A stretch of 64,000 bases of DNA, taken from positions 186,001-250,000 of the forward strand of contig NZ_PHNJ01000004.1 of NCBI RefSeq assembly GCF_008122205.1, written 5' to 3'. How positions within the stretch are numbered: position 1 is the first letter of the stretch; each line of letters opens with the position of its first letter. Source of the stretch: Natronococcus pandeyae (GTDB lineage Archaea > Halobacteriota > Halobacteria > Halobacteriales > Natrialbaceae). The notes beneath the pieces were generated by a model. The model did not search any database and was not told the origin of the DNA. It saw only the letters and a program-made list of their open reading frames with translations. Below, piece by piece: positions 23,844 to 31,906 of the stretch. The position numbers were made by a program, and so were the translations under genes.

Positions 23844-25454
23844 TCAGGAGAAGTCCTCGAGCGAGGACTGGCCAGCGGGGCGACCCCCGTCCATCGGCGC
23901 CTGTTCGTCCGCCGGTGCCTGTTCGTCCGCCGGTGCCTGTTCGTCCGCCGGTGCCTGCTCGTCCGCCGGTGCCTGTTTGTCTGTCGATGCCTGCTCGTTC
24001 GTCGCCGTTCGTTCGTTCGTCTCGCGGTCGTTCGTTCCGTCGCCGTCCGTTCCGCCATCGTCCGGCCGCCGCTGTTCGTCCGGATCACCGTCACTTCCAG
24101 TTCGTTCCCAGCCGTCGAGACTGGCCTGATCGGCCGCGGAAAACTCGAGGTTCGCGACCCTGACGCCGACTTTCCGGACCGGTTCGGTCTCGAACTCGGC
24201 GAAGAGGCCCTGAGCGATTCTGTCGACGAGCGCGGGGTCGTCGATCGGTCCGGGCAACGACCGCTCGCGCGTGTTGACGTCGTACGGCGGCGTGACCGCC
24301 TTGACGCCGACGGTCCGGTACAGCGCCCCTTCCCGCTGGGCGCGGTCGGCGACGGCCGCCGCGAGCGTCTCGATCTGCTCGTATTTCGGCTCTGGATCCT
24401 CGACGGGTTCGGAAAACGCCGACTCCCGCGAGAAGCTCTTGGGGTCGCCTTTCGGCTCGACGCGCCGGTCGTCGTCTCCACGGGCGCGGTCGTAGAGTTC
24501 TCGGCCGCGCTCGCCGAACCGTTCGACCAGCGGCTCCGGATCGGCCGCCGCGACGTCGCCGGCCGTCTCGAGGCCCATCTCCCGCAACTCGCGGGCCGTC
24601 ACGGGGCCGACGCCGTGGAGCAGGTCGACCTCGAGCGGGGCGAGAAACTCCCGGAGTTCGCCGGGGCGAACGACGGTCAGCCCGTCGGGCTTGTCGTAGT
24701 CGCTCGCGATTTTGGCCGCGCTCATCGTGGGCGCCGCGCCGACGCTGACGACGATGCCGACCTCCCGGCGGATGCGGTCTTTGACGTGGCGGGCGAAGCC
24801 GTCGGCGACCTCCCACGCCGTCCGGTCAGTGACGTCGAGGTACGCCTCGTCGATGCTCACTTCGCGGACGACGTCGGCACACTCGTGGAGGATGGTCTGT
24901 ACCTCCTCGGCGACGGACTCGTAGTAGTCCATGTCCACGGGTCGGTAGTGGCCGGTTTCCTCGGGCTCTGGCGGTGACCTGCTCGCGGGTCGTTCCTCCC
25001 CGTCTTCTCGCGGGCCGGGGGACGGCTTTGCCGTCCCGTTCGAGGCGGCTCCGCCGCCTCGCTGCCCGCTCGAACGGTCCGCGGAACGTCGTTCCGCGCT
25101 ACTCGCCTCGTCGAGGCCTTCACTTCGTTCGGGCCTCGCACCGCTCGAGTTTTCCGAGGCGCGTTGCGCCTCGTCCTCCAGGGCTGCGCGACGGGGAAGT
25201 CGCTCGAGCGCGCTCGAGATCGCCTGCGCGCTCTCGACGCCGAACTCGCGCGCCTCGTAGCTGGCGGTGGCGACGGCGCCGACGGTCTCGCCCGGCTCGT
25301 ACCCCATCCCGACGACGAGGGGTTCGCCCTCGAGTTCGGGCTCGCGCAGTCGCTCGCAGGCGGCGTAGAAGCAGTCGGCGTCGACGTGCAGGATGATGGG
25401 ATCCTCTTCGTCCTCGTCGCGTTCGACGCCGGGGAGTCGCGGCCCGTCTGGCAT
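23844..25454 (-). CDS. dinB: DNA polymerase IV (Y family)
   Basis: A translesion DNA polymerase. Catalytic acids are in VDADCFYA (Asp25, Asp27) and SIDEAYLDV (Asp202, Glu203). Thumb, HhH (LLHGVGPVTARELREMG) and little-finger regions follow. Two features are unusual. Residues 86-168, within the fingers/palm, are an inserted disordered stretch rich in Glu, Arg and Ser, of which 94-146 are encoded by a cluster of DNA palindromes. The region from about 480 to 520 has a six-residue ADEQAP repeat. The protein ends QSSLEDFS, a PCNA-interacting peptide. Length is 536, against about 400-430 for typical haloarchaeal DinB. Start ATG 25454 precedes the first catalytic motif by 24 residues. Confidence 0.94.
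   Translation of the reverse strand: MPDGPRLPGVERDEDEEDPIILHVDADCFYAACERLREPELEGEPLVVGMGYEPGETVGAVATASYEAREFGVESAQAISSALERLPRRAALEDEAQRASENSSGARPERSEGLDEASSAERRSADRSSGQRGGGAASNGTAKPSPGPREDGEERPASRSPPEPEETGHYRPVDMDYYESVAEEVQTILHECADVVREVSIDEAYLDVTDRTAWEVADGFARHVKDRIRREVGIVVSVGAAPTMSAAKIASDYDKPDGLTVVRPGELREFLAPLEVDLLHGVGPVTARELREMGLETAGDVAAADPEPLVERFGERGRELYDRARGDDDRRVEPKGDPKSFSRESAFSEPVEDPEPKYEQIETLAAAVADRAQREGALYRTVGVKAVTPPYDVNTRERSLPGPIDDPALVDRIAQGLFAEFETEPVRKVGVRVANLEFSAADQASLDGWERTGSDGDPDEQRRPDDGGTDGDGTNDRETNERTATNEQASTDKQAPADEQAPADEQAPADEQAPADEQAPMDGGRPAGQSSLEDFS
23899..24006 (-). repeat. 18-bp tandem repeat in dinB 3' region
   Basis: Six consecutive 18-base units, three or four nearly identical (GCCTGTTCGTCCGCCGGT on the plus strand) and the last ones degenerate, encode the ADEQAP repeat of the polymerase tail. 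The copy number could vary by slippage. Confidence 0.85.
25019..25173. repeat. Cluster of five perfect palindromes inside dinB
   Basis: Five inverted repeats lie in 155 bases: 25019-25037 (8-bp arms, loop TTT), 25041-25061 (9-bp arms, loop TCC), 25081-25097 (8-bp arms, loop T), 25112-25138 (7-bp arms, 13-base loop) and 25155-25173 (8-bp arms, loop GTT). They are in frame and encode residues 94-146 of the disordered polymerase insert. This resembles palindromic elements inserted into coding sequence. Confidence 0.8.
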
Positions 25455-25517
25455 TCGTGTGAGGGTTCGACCGCACGGTTGTGAACGTTGCGCCGTCGGC
25501 GTGGGGGAGTTCTGGAA

Positions 25518-26066
25518 TCACCGACCGGCGATCTCCGCTCCCGTTCCGTCCGCGTCGAACGTCTCGGTCGAGTCGCGCCCGTCGGTGAACGTCACGCGCA
25601 CGGTCTCCGGATTCCACGACTCGTCGATCCGAACCAGCCGACCCTGCGGGGCCAGATCGTCGGTTCGCCCCTTCCGGCGGATGCAGACGTAGCAGTGGAC
25701 GCGGTCGTCGTCGCGGACGACGTGCGTGACGCTGGCGTCCGAGGACTGCCCGGATGAGGCGACGAGCAGTCCCACGACGATCGACTCGTCGAAGTCCGTT
25801 TCCCCGAGAAACGCCCGTTCGTCCGCCTCGAGTTCCGCGTCGAGCTGCTCGTCGACCTCCGGTGGCGGTTCGAACCGGTCGACGTGCTCGGGTCGCGTCG
25901 CCAGGATCGCTCCCTGGTCGTGCCACCACCGACCGACGGACGCGAACTGCCGCGTGTCGAACTCGAGGCGGTCGTCTCGGAAGGAGGGACGTGCACAGAG
26001 CGCCGGCAGCGAACAGCCGGCGAGGGGAACCGTTCCGAGGGCGGCGAGGAGGACACGACGGTTCAT
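25518..26066 (-). CDS. Predicted lipoprotein (182 aa), unknown function
   Basis: The N terminus has Arg3-Arg4, a short hydrophobic stretch and the lipobox LAGC at about 15-18, so it is probably exported and lipid-anchored. The mature part has a strand-rich region with a Cys pair in HCYVC near 128-132 and acidic segments. No family is recognised. I chose ATG 26066, which gives a proper signal peptide. It is divergent from the MaoC-like gene (104 bases between starts) and upstream of dinB on the same strand, separated by 63 bases. Confidence 0.7.
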   Translation of the reverse strand: MNRRVLLAALGTVPLAGCSLPALCARPSFRDDRLEFDTRQFASVGRWWHDQGAILATRPEHVDRFEPPPEVDEQLDAELEADERAFLGETDFDESIVVGLLVASSGQSSDASVTHVVRDDDRVHCYVCIRRKGRTDDLAPQGRLVRIDESWNPETVRVTFTDGRDSTETFDADGTGAEIAGR

Positions 26067-26170
26067 CGGTCGTCGTTTCTCCTCGATTGACAAGTGTGTT
26101 GTCCTCGCCGCGACCCACGCCGCGGACGAGACTATATGGGTCGCCGTGAAGACGTCTACAGAACGACTCT

Positions 26171-26569
26171 ATGACGAAACCGACTGAGGGCGAGACGCAC
26201 ACGTTCGAGCGAACGTTCACGACCGAGGAGGTCCGGCAGTTCGCGGCCCTCTCGAAGGACACCCAGTCCCGACACACCGACCCCGATCCGGAGGGACGAC
26301 TGCTGGTACACGGACTATTGACGGCGACGCTGCCGACGAAGATCGGGGGTGACCTCGAGGTCCTGGCCTCGTCGATGACGTTCGAGTTTCGCCAGCCGGT
26401 CTACACCGGGCAGTCGATCACGTGCAGGTGGCTGTACGAGGACGTCGTGAGGCGCGAGGACCGCTACGACCTGACCGCGGACGTCGTCTGCGAGAACGCC
26501 CACGGAGACACCGTTCTCACGGCGACCATCGAGGGGGTCGTCTGGGACGACGGGTCGAACGACGGTTGA
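26171..26569 (+). CDS. MaoC-like hot-dog-fold hydratase (132 aa)
   Basis: A hot-dog-fold protein of the MaoC / (R)-specific enoyl-CoA hydratase family. The signature FAALSKDTQSRHTDPDPEGRLLVHGLLTATL near 23-54 contains the hydratase-2 motif with its Asp and His (the D-x(4-5)-H pattern). The second half forms the long hot-dog strands. Likely substrates are 2-enoyl-CoAs in fatty acid or PHA metabolism. No pathway genes are adjacent. Convergent with tfs, with 21 bases between stops. Confidence 0.85.
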   Translation: MTKPTEGETHTFERTFTTEEVRQFAALSKDTQSRHTDPDPEGRLLVHGLLTATLPTKIGGDLEVLASSMTFEFRQPVYTGQSITCRWLYEDVVRREDRYDLTADVVCENAHGDTVLTATIEGVVWDDGSNDG

Positions 26570-26590
26570 TAACGCCTCGAGAACGCGTCC

Positions 26591-26920
26591 TCAGTTGTAG
26601 CCGCGCCAGCGCTTTCCGCACTCGGTGCACTTGAAAAAGCGCGTCGGCGGCTCGTCGGCCGAGGCGGTCTGCTTGAGCGTGTACCAGGCTTCCTGGTTGC
26701 CACACTCGTCGCAGACGACGTCGGTCGCCTTCGGCTTCCCCTCGAAGTTCGCGTCTTCGCTGGATTCGATCACGTCGTCGTCGATCTGTGACTCGGTCGT
26801 GACGAACTCGCTTTCGCTCTCGCGGTCTCGCTCGTTCGAGGCGCCGCAGTCCTCGTTCGTACAGACCATGCGGTCGCCGTCCGCTTTCATCATCGAGCCG
26901 CAGTCGTCGCAAAACTGCAT
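26591..26920 (-). CDS. tfs: Transcription elongation factor TFS
   Basis: The archaeal TFIIS-like factor stimulates RNA cleavage by backtracked RNA polymerase. The 109-residue protein has an N-terminal zinc ribbon (Cys4, Cys7, Cys20, Cys25), an acidic linker and a C-terminal TFIIS-type ribbon (Cys70, Cys73, Cys98, Cys101). The catalytic acidic pair Asp89-Glu90 sits at the tip in the typical ADEPPTRFF context. All key residues are intact, so it should be the active cleavage factor and not an inhibitory paralogue. It is probably monocistronic, with its promoter in the 139-base gap up to the beta-RFAP synthase gene. Confidence 0.96.
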   Translation of the reverse strand: MQFCDDCGSMMKADGDRMVCTNEDCGASNERDRESESEFVTTESQIDDDVIESSEDANFEGKPKATDVVCDECGNQEAWYTLKQTASADEPPTRFFKCTECGKRWRGYN

Positions 26921-27059
26921 ACCGGCACGTACGGACGTACAGCGACAAAACTCCCTCGCTCGCCAGCAGCTTTCGTCGACGCACGTCAGCTACCGACACT
27001 CTCGATTTTGAATATCTTATGACAGCTTAGCGCCCGGTCGACGCGCCGTCGAATCCCGA

Positions 27060-28043
27060 CTACCGCCGATCAGCGGGATCGATTTCCGCGCCGTCGGTCG
27101 CCGGCGCCGAGAGGACGATTTCTCCCCCAAGTCCGCGCTCTTCGAGCGCGTCTCGCGCAGCGCCCTTCGCCTCCCTGGCGTGGCGAACGTCCGTCAGACC
27201 GTAGACGACCGGGCCCCACGACGACTGGCCGACGCCGGAGAGGACGGGGCAGTCCTCGAGCGTTTCGACGAGTTCGCCGGCGGGCGGCCGGAAGACGCCG
27301 CCCTGGGCGTCCGCGTACCAGGCGCCGTTCTTGTGGCCGATCTCGCTGACGGCGTCGCCGAACGCCTCGAGTCGCCCCTCCGCGGCCGCCGGCAGCAGCT
27401 TCCGGGTGACGACGCCGGCGATCTCGTCCGCGACGGCCGGGTCGGCGCGCTCGACGACGGCCCGCATGCTCGCGTCCTCGTTCTCGCCGCTGCGGCCGGG
27501 ATCGGCGTCCGGAACGACGACGAGGAACCGCCAGTCGTCGGGGAGCCGGTGGCGGGCGACGACCGGCGGGACCGTCCAGTCGCCCTCCGCGGGTGGCTCG
27601 GTCGTGAACCTGCTGGTTGGGTGGCCGGCGTCGACGACGAACCCGCCGTCTTCGAAGGTCCCGACGCCGACCCCGCTGCGGCCGCCACGACCCATCGCCG
27701 GCGCGTGCTCGCGGATCCGGGGCTCGAGGTCGTGCGCCGCCGCCGTCGCGGCGAGCACGGAGAGCGCGAGCTGGGTGCCGCTGCCGAGGCCGACGTGGCG
27801 GGGGAGTCGCTCCTCGAGCGCGACGGCGACGCCGGAGACGCCGAGCACCTCGACGGCCCGCTCGGCGTACTCGCGGACGAGCGCGTCGTCGGCGTCGACG
27901 CTCGAGGCTGGCTCGGCGCTGACGGTGACCCGCGGCTCCTCGAGGCCGACGCCGATCCCGCCGTAGAGGCGTCTGCGGGCGAGCGAGAGGTTCTGGAAGC
28001 CGACGTGGAGTCGCGCACCGGCGCTGACGGTTGCCGTCGCCAT
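27060..28043 (-). CDS. Beta-ribofuranosylaminobenzene 5'-phosphate synthase family protein
   Basis: This 327-residue GHMP-kinase-superfamily protein has the family start ARLHVGFQNLS near 9-19 and the glycine-rich motif HVGLGSGTQLALSVLA near 80-95. Next come RGGRSGVGVGTFEDGGFVVDAGH near 119-141 and GVGQSSWGPVVYG near 277-289. These match beta-RFAP synthase, the first committed step of methanopterin biosynthesis. Haloarchaea use folates and not methanopterin, yet keep this homologue, so the reaction here is uncertain; a pterin-related or modified role is possible. ATG 28043 is the natural start. It is divergent from the CobW-like GTPase gene. Confidence 0.85.
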   Translation of the reverse strand: MATATVSAGARLHVGFQNLSLARRRLYGGIGVGLEEPRVTVSAEPASSVDADDALVREYAERAVEVLGVSGVAVALEERLPRHVGLGSGTQLALSVLAATAAAHDLEPRIREHAPAMGRGGRSGVGVGTFEDGGFVVDAGHPTSRFTTEPPAEGDWTVPPVVARHRLPDDWRFLVVVPDADPGRSGENEDASMRAVVERADPAVADEIAGVVTRKLLPAAAEGRLEAFGDAVSEIGHKNGAWYADAQGGVFRPPAGELVETLEDCPVLSGVGQSSWGPVVYGLTDVRHAREAKGAARDALEERGLGGEIVLSAPATDGAEIDPADRR

Positions 28044-28174
28044 CTCTGTTCCCGCGCTAGGGACCGGCCGGGCAAGGGGATTTCGACGCTGGCAACGCCT
28101 GACGACGATCGCGTCCCGATACCGAATCCACCCGCCCAATTTAGTAGCTAGCCTGTCGTGGGTCGTGATACCAC

Positions 28175-29329
28175 ATGACGATCTCCGAAGCCGATCGAAT
28201 CCCAGTGACCGTCGTGAGCGGCTATCTCGGCGCCGGCAAGACGACGCTGGTCAATCACCTGCTGACGAACGCCGGGGGGCGCGAGATCGCGGTCATCGTC
28301 AACGACATGGGCGAGGTCAACATCGACGCGGACCTGATCGCTCGCGAGAACGAAGACGAGGGAATAATCGATCTCTCGAACGGCTGTATCTGCTGTCGGT
28401 TACAGGGGGATCTCCTCGCCGAAGCCCGGCGACTCGCGGAGAGCCGGGAGTTCGAATACTTGCTCGTCGAGTCCTCCGGAATCAGCGAACCGATCCCGGT
28501 GGCGCAGGTGTTCACCGAGGGAACCGAGGCGAGCGAGATCGATCCGACGGAGCTGTTCGAACTGGATACGATGGTCACCGTCCTCGATACCTACGGCTTC
28601 TGGAAGGAGTTCGACGCCGGCGAATCTCTGCCGGAACACGCCCAGCCGGACGAGCAGCGGCCGCTGAGCGAGGTTCTGGTCGAGAGTATCGAGTTCTGTG
28701 ACGTCCTCCTGTTGAACAAGACGGATATGGTCCCCGACGACGTCCTCGAGGAGATCGAAGCCGTCGTCGACCGGCTCCAGCCCAGGGCCGAGCGGGTCCG
28801 CACGAGCTACAGCGAGGTCGACCCCGACCTCGTCCTCGGAACCGGTCGGTTCGACTTCGAGGAGGCGAAGCGGTCGCAGGGGTGGAAACGCGAACTGCGT
28901 GGCGAAAGCCACGATCACGAAGACGACGGAGAAGCGCACGACCACGGTGCACACAGCCACGGTCACGATCCCGCCCAGCGCGCCGCCGACCTCCACGGCG
29001 TCTCCTCGTTCGTCTTCCGGGCCGACGAGCCGTTTCGGCCCGACGAACTGGGCGATTGGTTCGAGGAGTGGGACGGTTCGATCATCCGGGCGAAGGGCGT
29101 CTGCCACGTCGCCGGCCACGACGAGGTGATCGGCCTCAGTCAGGCCGGACCCGCAGTGCAGGCGGGTCCGATCGGCGAGTGGCGACCCGACGACGACCGG
29201 CGGACGCAACTGGTGTTCATCGGCAGCGGAATCGACGAAGAACGGATCCGAGAAGAACTCGAGGCGATGCTCGTGGATACAGACGAGCGGGTCGACGACG
29301 AAAACTGGGCCGACCCGTTCCCGTTATGA
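28175..29329 (+). CDS. CobW/COG0523 family metallochaperone GTPase
   Basis: A G3E-family GTPase of 384 residues. It has Walker A GYLGAGKTT near 16-24, the metal-binding Cys motif GCICC near 70-74, the guanine-specific NKTD near 190 and a histidine-rich linker at about 242-266 (HDHEDDGEAHDHGAHSHGHD). A CobW C-terminal domain follows. COG0523 proteins insert or deliver Zn, Co or Fe; the His-rich loop suggests Zn or Ni/Co handling. No Zur box or zinc transporter is visible nearby. Its stop overlaps the convergent small gene at 29324 by six bases. Confidence 0.9.
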   Translation: MTISEADRIPVTVVSGYLGAGKTTLVNHLLTNAGGREIAVIVNDMGEVNIDADLIARENEDEGIIDLSNGCICCRLQGDLLAEARRLAESREFEYLLVESSGISEPIPVAQVFTEGTEASEIDPTELFELDTMVTVLDTYGFWKEFDAGESLPEHAQPDEQRPLSEVLVESIEFCDVLLLNKTDMVPDDVLEEIEAVVDRLQPRAERVRTSYSEVDPDLVLGTGRFDFEEAKRSQGWKRELRGESHDHEDDGEAHDHGAHSHGHDPAQRAADLHGVSSFVFRADEPFRPDELGDWFEEWDGSIIRAKGVCHVAGHDEVIGLSQAGPAVQAGPIGEWRPDDDRRTQLVFIGSGIDEERIREELEAMLVDTDERVDDENWADPFPL

Positions 29330-29482
29330 CTCGAGTTCGTCGCTGAGTTCGTCCCAGGACTCGTGGAAGCCGTGAGTCGACTGGGTCGTCGCCGTCTCCG
29401 CGATAGCGTTCTGGTAGGTGTCGTCGTACTCGAGCAGTTGCCCCCAGCCGTCGGTGAACGAGTAGTTACAGTACTGGCACAC
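29324..29482 (-). CDS. Small Cys/His zinc-finger-like protein (52 aa)
   Basis: The GTG start at 29482 gives a protein that begins MCQYC, with Cys2 and Cys5 forming one knuckle. A His pair near 36-39 in STHGFH could complete a C2H2 site. A TATA-like box at 29505-29511 on the minus strand lies 23-29 bases before this GTG, which supports it over the much longer upstream frame. The function is unknown. It overlaps the convergent CobW GTPase stop by six bases. Confidence 0.55.
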   Translation of the reverse strand: MCQYCNYSFTDGWGQLLEYDDTYQNAIAETATTQSTHGFHESWDELSDELES

Positions 29483-29504
29483 ACGAGAGGATAACACAGA
29501 GGCC

Positions 29505-29511
29505 GATATAC
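29505..29511 (-). promoter_or_regulatory. TATA box deciding the GTG start of the 52-aa gene
   Basis: GTATATC on the minus strand lies 23-29 bases before GTG 29482, the usual leaderless spacing. Confidence 0.45.
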
Positions 29512-29639
29512 GCCTTTCTGTCGCCGTGTCGGTCGAGCACTCGGTCGCCGAGGGAATCGGTTCGACCGCCGATCCAAAGGTCCATAACGGTACGCTACCG
29601 AGGGCGCCTACCTGACGGCACTCCGCCGAGAGACCGATT

Positions 29640-29807
29640 ATGAACACGAAGCGAAACGGCGCCTACGTTGGCAGTACGACCGACGTCGTCGAACGATTCT
29701 GCGACCGTTGCGACTGGCACGCAGTCGACGATACCTATCCCGCCCTGATCGAACGATACCAAGACCACCTCCGCGAGGAGCACCCCCGAGTCTGGCTTCG
29801 ACGGTAG
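29640..29807 (+). CDS. Small C2H2-like zinc-finger protein (55 aa)
   Basis: Fifty-five residues with Cys21-x2-Cys24 followed by Asp-Trp, then His43 and His48 on a helix (QDHLREEH). This is a plausible C2H2 zinc finger. The CxxC-Asp-Trp plus C-terminal His pair resembles the protein at 37744, suggesting a shared haloarchaeal small-protein family. The function is unknown. It lies between the CobW region and the convergent MBL nuclease. Confidence 0.6.
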   Translation: MNTKRNGAYVGSTTDVVERFCDRCDWHAVDDTYPALIERYQDHLREEHPRVWLRR

Positions 29808-29841
29808 CGCGTCCGAGACCGAAGCCAGTTTTCCGACCGAC

Positions 29842-30831
29842 TCAGAAGTCGCCGAGCGACCGCTGGTTGCGGACCAGCGGGTACGCCTCGTAGTCCTCGA
29901 CAATCTCGAGGTGCGTCGCCAGTTCCGCGGCGGAGCCGTGCTGGGTGTAGACCAGGTCGGGATCGACGCCGCGGACGACATCGACGAGTTCGGTGAAATC
30001 GCAGTGGTCGGAGAGCGGGAACGTCACGTCGTAGTCCCCGCGATACTGGAAGCTATCGTCGATCGCCCACCCCGAGAAGCCCGCCTTGATGGCGTCGTAC
30101 TCCCGGACGAGCGCGTCGACGAAGGAGAGTTTGCTCGTCTGGGAGGGCAGGACCAGCACGTCGCCGGCGCCGAGATCCGTGTCCTCGCGGTACCGGCGCG
30201 CGTCGAACTCGACGTCGTAGTGGTCTTCGACGACTTCGTTGATCCGTTCCGTGGCTCGCGTGACGAACAGCCGATCCCGCGAGGACCGGTTCGCAAGCAC
30301 CTGGATCTCCTGGGCCCGCCCGAGCGTGTAGCCGAACATGAGCACCGGCTGTTCGTCCGTGTCGTCGAGCCAGTCGACGATATCAGTCTCGACGGTCTCC
30401 TGGGGCGGCAGAACGTACTCCGGTTCGCCGTAGGTTGCCTCGACGACGAGGACGTCGACGTCGAGGACGTCGGGGTCGAACCCCTCGAGGTAGAACCGGT
30501 CCCGCGTCGAGCAGTCGCCGGTGTAGAGATAGGTCGTTCCGTCGGAATCCGTAATTTCAACCGCACGCGAGCCCGGGACGTGGCCGGCGTTATGGAGATC
30601 GACGGCGGGGTGGGTCGTCCGCTCGAGCGGCGTCTCCTCGCGCCGAGTCCGTGCGAGCGCCGCGGTCACGTCCGAACAGATCACCGCGCCCGGATCCTCC
30701 CGGTAGAGGTGGTCGCCGTGGGCGTGACTCAGCACACGAACGCCGTCGGCAGAGCGCTCTCCGTCGCAGACGACGGTCTCACCGCTCGTCAGGTCGAACC
30801 GGATACCGTCACCGAGGCGTACTCGACGCAT
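29842..30831 (-). CDS. MBL-fold exonuclease (COG1236, ligase-associated / mRNA 3'-end processing type)
   Basis: This 329-residue beta-lactamase-fold nuclease has the metal motif His36-x-His38-x-Asp40-His41 (SHAHGDH). It also has HNAGHVPGS (His near 83), YTGD near 104-107 (metal-bridging Asp) and the C-terminal LSDHCDF and QHG histidines of the beta-CASP type. Haloarchaeal members are named mRNA 3'-end processing factors; bacterial homologues are ligase-associated DNA exonucleases encoded with an ATP-dependent DNA ligase. Here the ligase gene lies 1.1 kb upstream on the same strand, separated by small genes and a MITE-like element, which favours a DNA repair link but does not prove it. Confidence 0.85.
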   Translation of the reverse strand: MRRVRLGDGIRFDLTSGETVVCDGERSADGVRVLSHAHGDHLYREDPGAVICSDVTAALARTRREETPLERTTHPAVDLHNAGHVPGSRAVEITDSDGTTYLYTGDCSTRDRFYLEGFDPDVLDVDVLVVEATYGEPEYVLPPQETVETDIVDWLDDTDEQPVLMFGYTLGRAQEIQVLANRSSRDRLFVTRATERINEVVEDHYDVEFDARRYREDTDLGAGDVLVLPSQTSKLSFVDALVREYDAIKAGFSGWAIDDSFQYRGDYDVTFPLSDHCDFTELVDVVRGVDPDLVYTQHGSAAELATHLEIVEDYEAYPLVRNQRSLGDF

Positions 30832-31027
30832 CGCTACCCCGTGGTACGGTTGAGACGGCCATGGGTTGCGTGCTTGCGGTCGGTCGCGGCGTTCGTATCC
30901 GCACCCGATCGTCGGCTCGGCGTCGATTCTCGCTCGAGTCGCTCGGCGCGGCGGTCGTCACGTACTCGCTCGCCGCCCACCGGACCGTCGTATCGAGGAC
31001 CACCCAACGGCGAGCGCCAGCCGACGG

Positions 31028-31147
31028 TCATCGGTCGATCCCTCCGGACCCGTACTCGAGGCCGGACCTGACGACGGGAACGAGCAGGCCGGAGAGGGCC
31101 ATCAGCGATAGCCCGACGACGATCATGACGATTCCGAGGTCGGACAC
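31028..31147 (-). CDS. Small single-span membrane protein (39 aa)
   Basis: A 39-residue frame with GTG at 31147 encodes one hydrophobic helix (about residues 5-25, VMIVVGLSLMALSGLLVPVV) and a short polar tail. The base that begins the GTG is the terminal base of the MITE-like repeat, so any native upstream sequence has been displaced. An internal ATG eight codons in is an alternative start. The function is unknown; the composition looks like a true membrane peptide. Confidence 0.45.
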   Translation of the reverse strand: MSDLGIVMIVVGLSLMALSGLLVPVVRSGLEYGSGGIDR

Positions 31148-31232
31148 TATAGTAGCCACTGAAAATCAATGCACACCTGATCGCACAGCTGTCGTGCGAT
31201 CAGTGTGTAAATCGTTTCAGTTGTTACTATAG
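31147..31232. mobile_element. MITE-like 86-bp imperfect palindrome (element 1)
   Basis: The ends CTATAGTAGCCACTGAAA and TTTCAGTTGTTACTATAG are inverted repeats matching 16 of 18 bases. Inside is a second inverted repeat, TGATCGCAC / GTGCGATCA, around a 7-base centre, so almost the whole 86 bases can fold into one hairpin. It codes for nothing. Its left end coincides with the start codon of the 39-aa gene, and its right end supplies the last four codons and the stop of the 99-aa gene. It is probably a non-autonomous derivative of an insertion sequence; the parent is not in this window and no clear target duplication is seen. Confidence 0.7.
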
Positions 31233-31516
31233 CGCTCAGCTCCGAATCGGCACTCGTCTCGGTGTGAAACGGTGCGCTTGTCGATTCCCGCGAGGACCTC
31301 GCGCCCGCAGCCGCGACACCTGGAGTAGCACGTCCCCGTGGGGGTGCCGTCTCTCCCGTACTCGATGTATGGACCGGTCCACGGGTCGTCGTCTTCCTCG
31401 CAAATATCGGTCTGCGCGTCCGCCTCGCGGATCAGCGCTTCGCCGTCGGTGCGCGGTCGGTCGCTCGAGGCGGCGTTGTCGGTGCGTCCGTCGGTATCAG
31501 GGTCGAACTCGTTCAT
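31217..31516 (-). CDS. Small Cys-rich protein (99 aa), C terminus supplied by MITE-like element
   Basis: An acidic N-terminal half (about 1-50) is followed by a possible zinc site: Cys63, Cys67 and Cys70 (CYSRCRGC) and a His-Arg-Asp-Glu-Cys segment near 84-88. The function is unknown. The last four residues (YSNN) and the TGA stop lie inside the MITE-like repeat, so the original C terminus has probably been replaced. ATG 31516 overlaps the stop of the upstream 106-aa frame by 4 bases (ATGA), suggesting coupling. Confidence 0.6.
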   Translation of the reverse strand: MNEFDPDTDGRTDNAASSDRPRTDGEALIREADAQTDICEEDDDPWTGPYIEYGRDGTPTGTCYSRCRGCGREVLAGIDKRTVSHRDECRFGAERYSNN

Positions 31517-31833
31517 GGAGTATCTTCAGGGGTTCGCTGCGGCGCAACGCGAGCTAGCTGTCGCTTCGATCGATTCTTCGACGCCGTCGTCGCCGATCTG
31601 TGTTCGAACCGCTCCGCCGTACCGAGATCCGTGAGATTCGGCTGGACGGGGGGTTCATCCGTCGCATTCGGTGGTTCCAGAGCGTCGATCGTTCCACCCG
31701 ATAGGGGGTCGTGACGGTCGCCGCTCGTGACCGTGAGTATCGCGAGCGTTGCCACTCCGTCCGACGGTACGGCTATCCGGTACTCCGCGGCAAAACCAGT
31801 CGTTTGCCGTCGGAATCGGGCATCTCTAGTCAC
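31513..31833 (-). CDS. Hypothetical protein (106 aa), uncertain
   Basis: A GTG-started frame with a TATA-like GGTTTATCC at 31850-31858 on the minus strand, about 17-25 bases upstream. It ends in an ATGA overlap with the 99-aa gene. The first 40 residues look strand-rich and the remainder is polar and low in structure. No family is recognised. The promoter position and coupling favour a real gene, but the composition is weak. Confidence 0.35.
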   Translation of the reverse strand: MTRDARFRRQTTGFAAEYRIAVPSDGVATLAILTVTSGDRHDPLSGGTIDALEPPNATDEPPVQPNLTDLGTAERFEHRSATTASKNRSKRQLARVAPQRTPEDTP

Positions 31834-31906
31834 GAGTGGCAGCCGGATAAACCGTCGCCAGCCGCGGTGAAAGTGAAACAGTGTCGCCTGGAAATCGGGC
31901 GAAACG

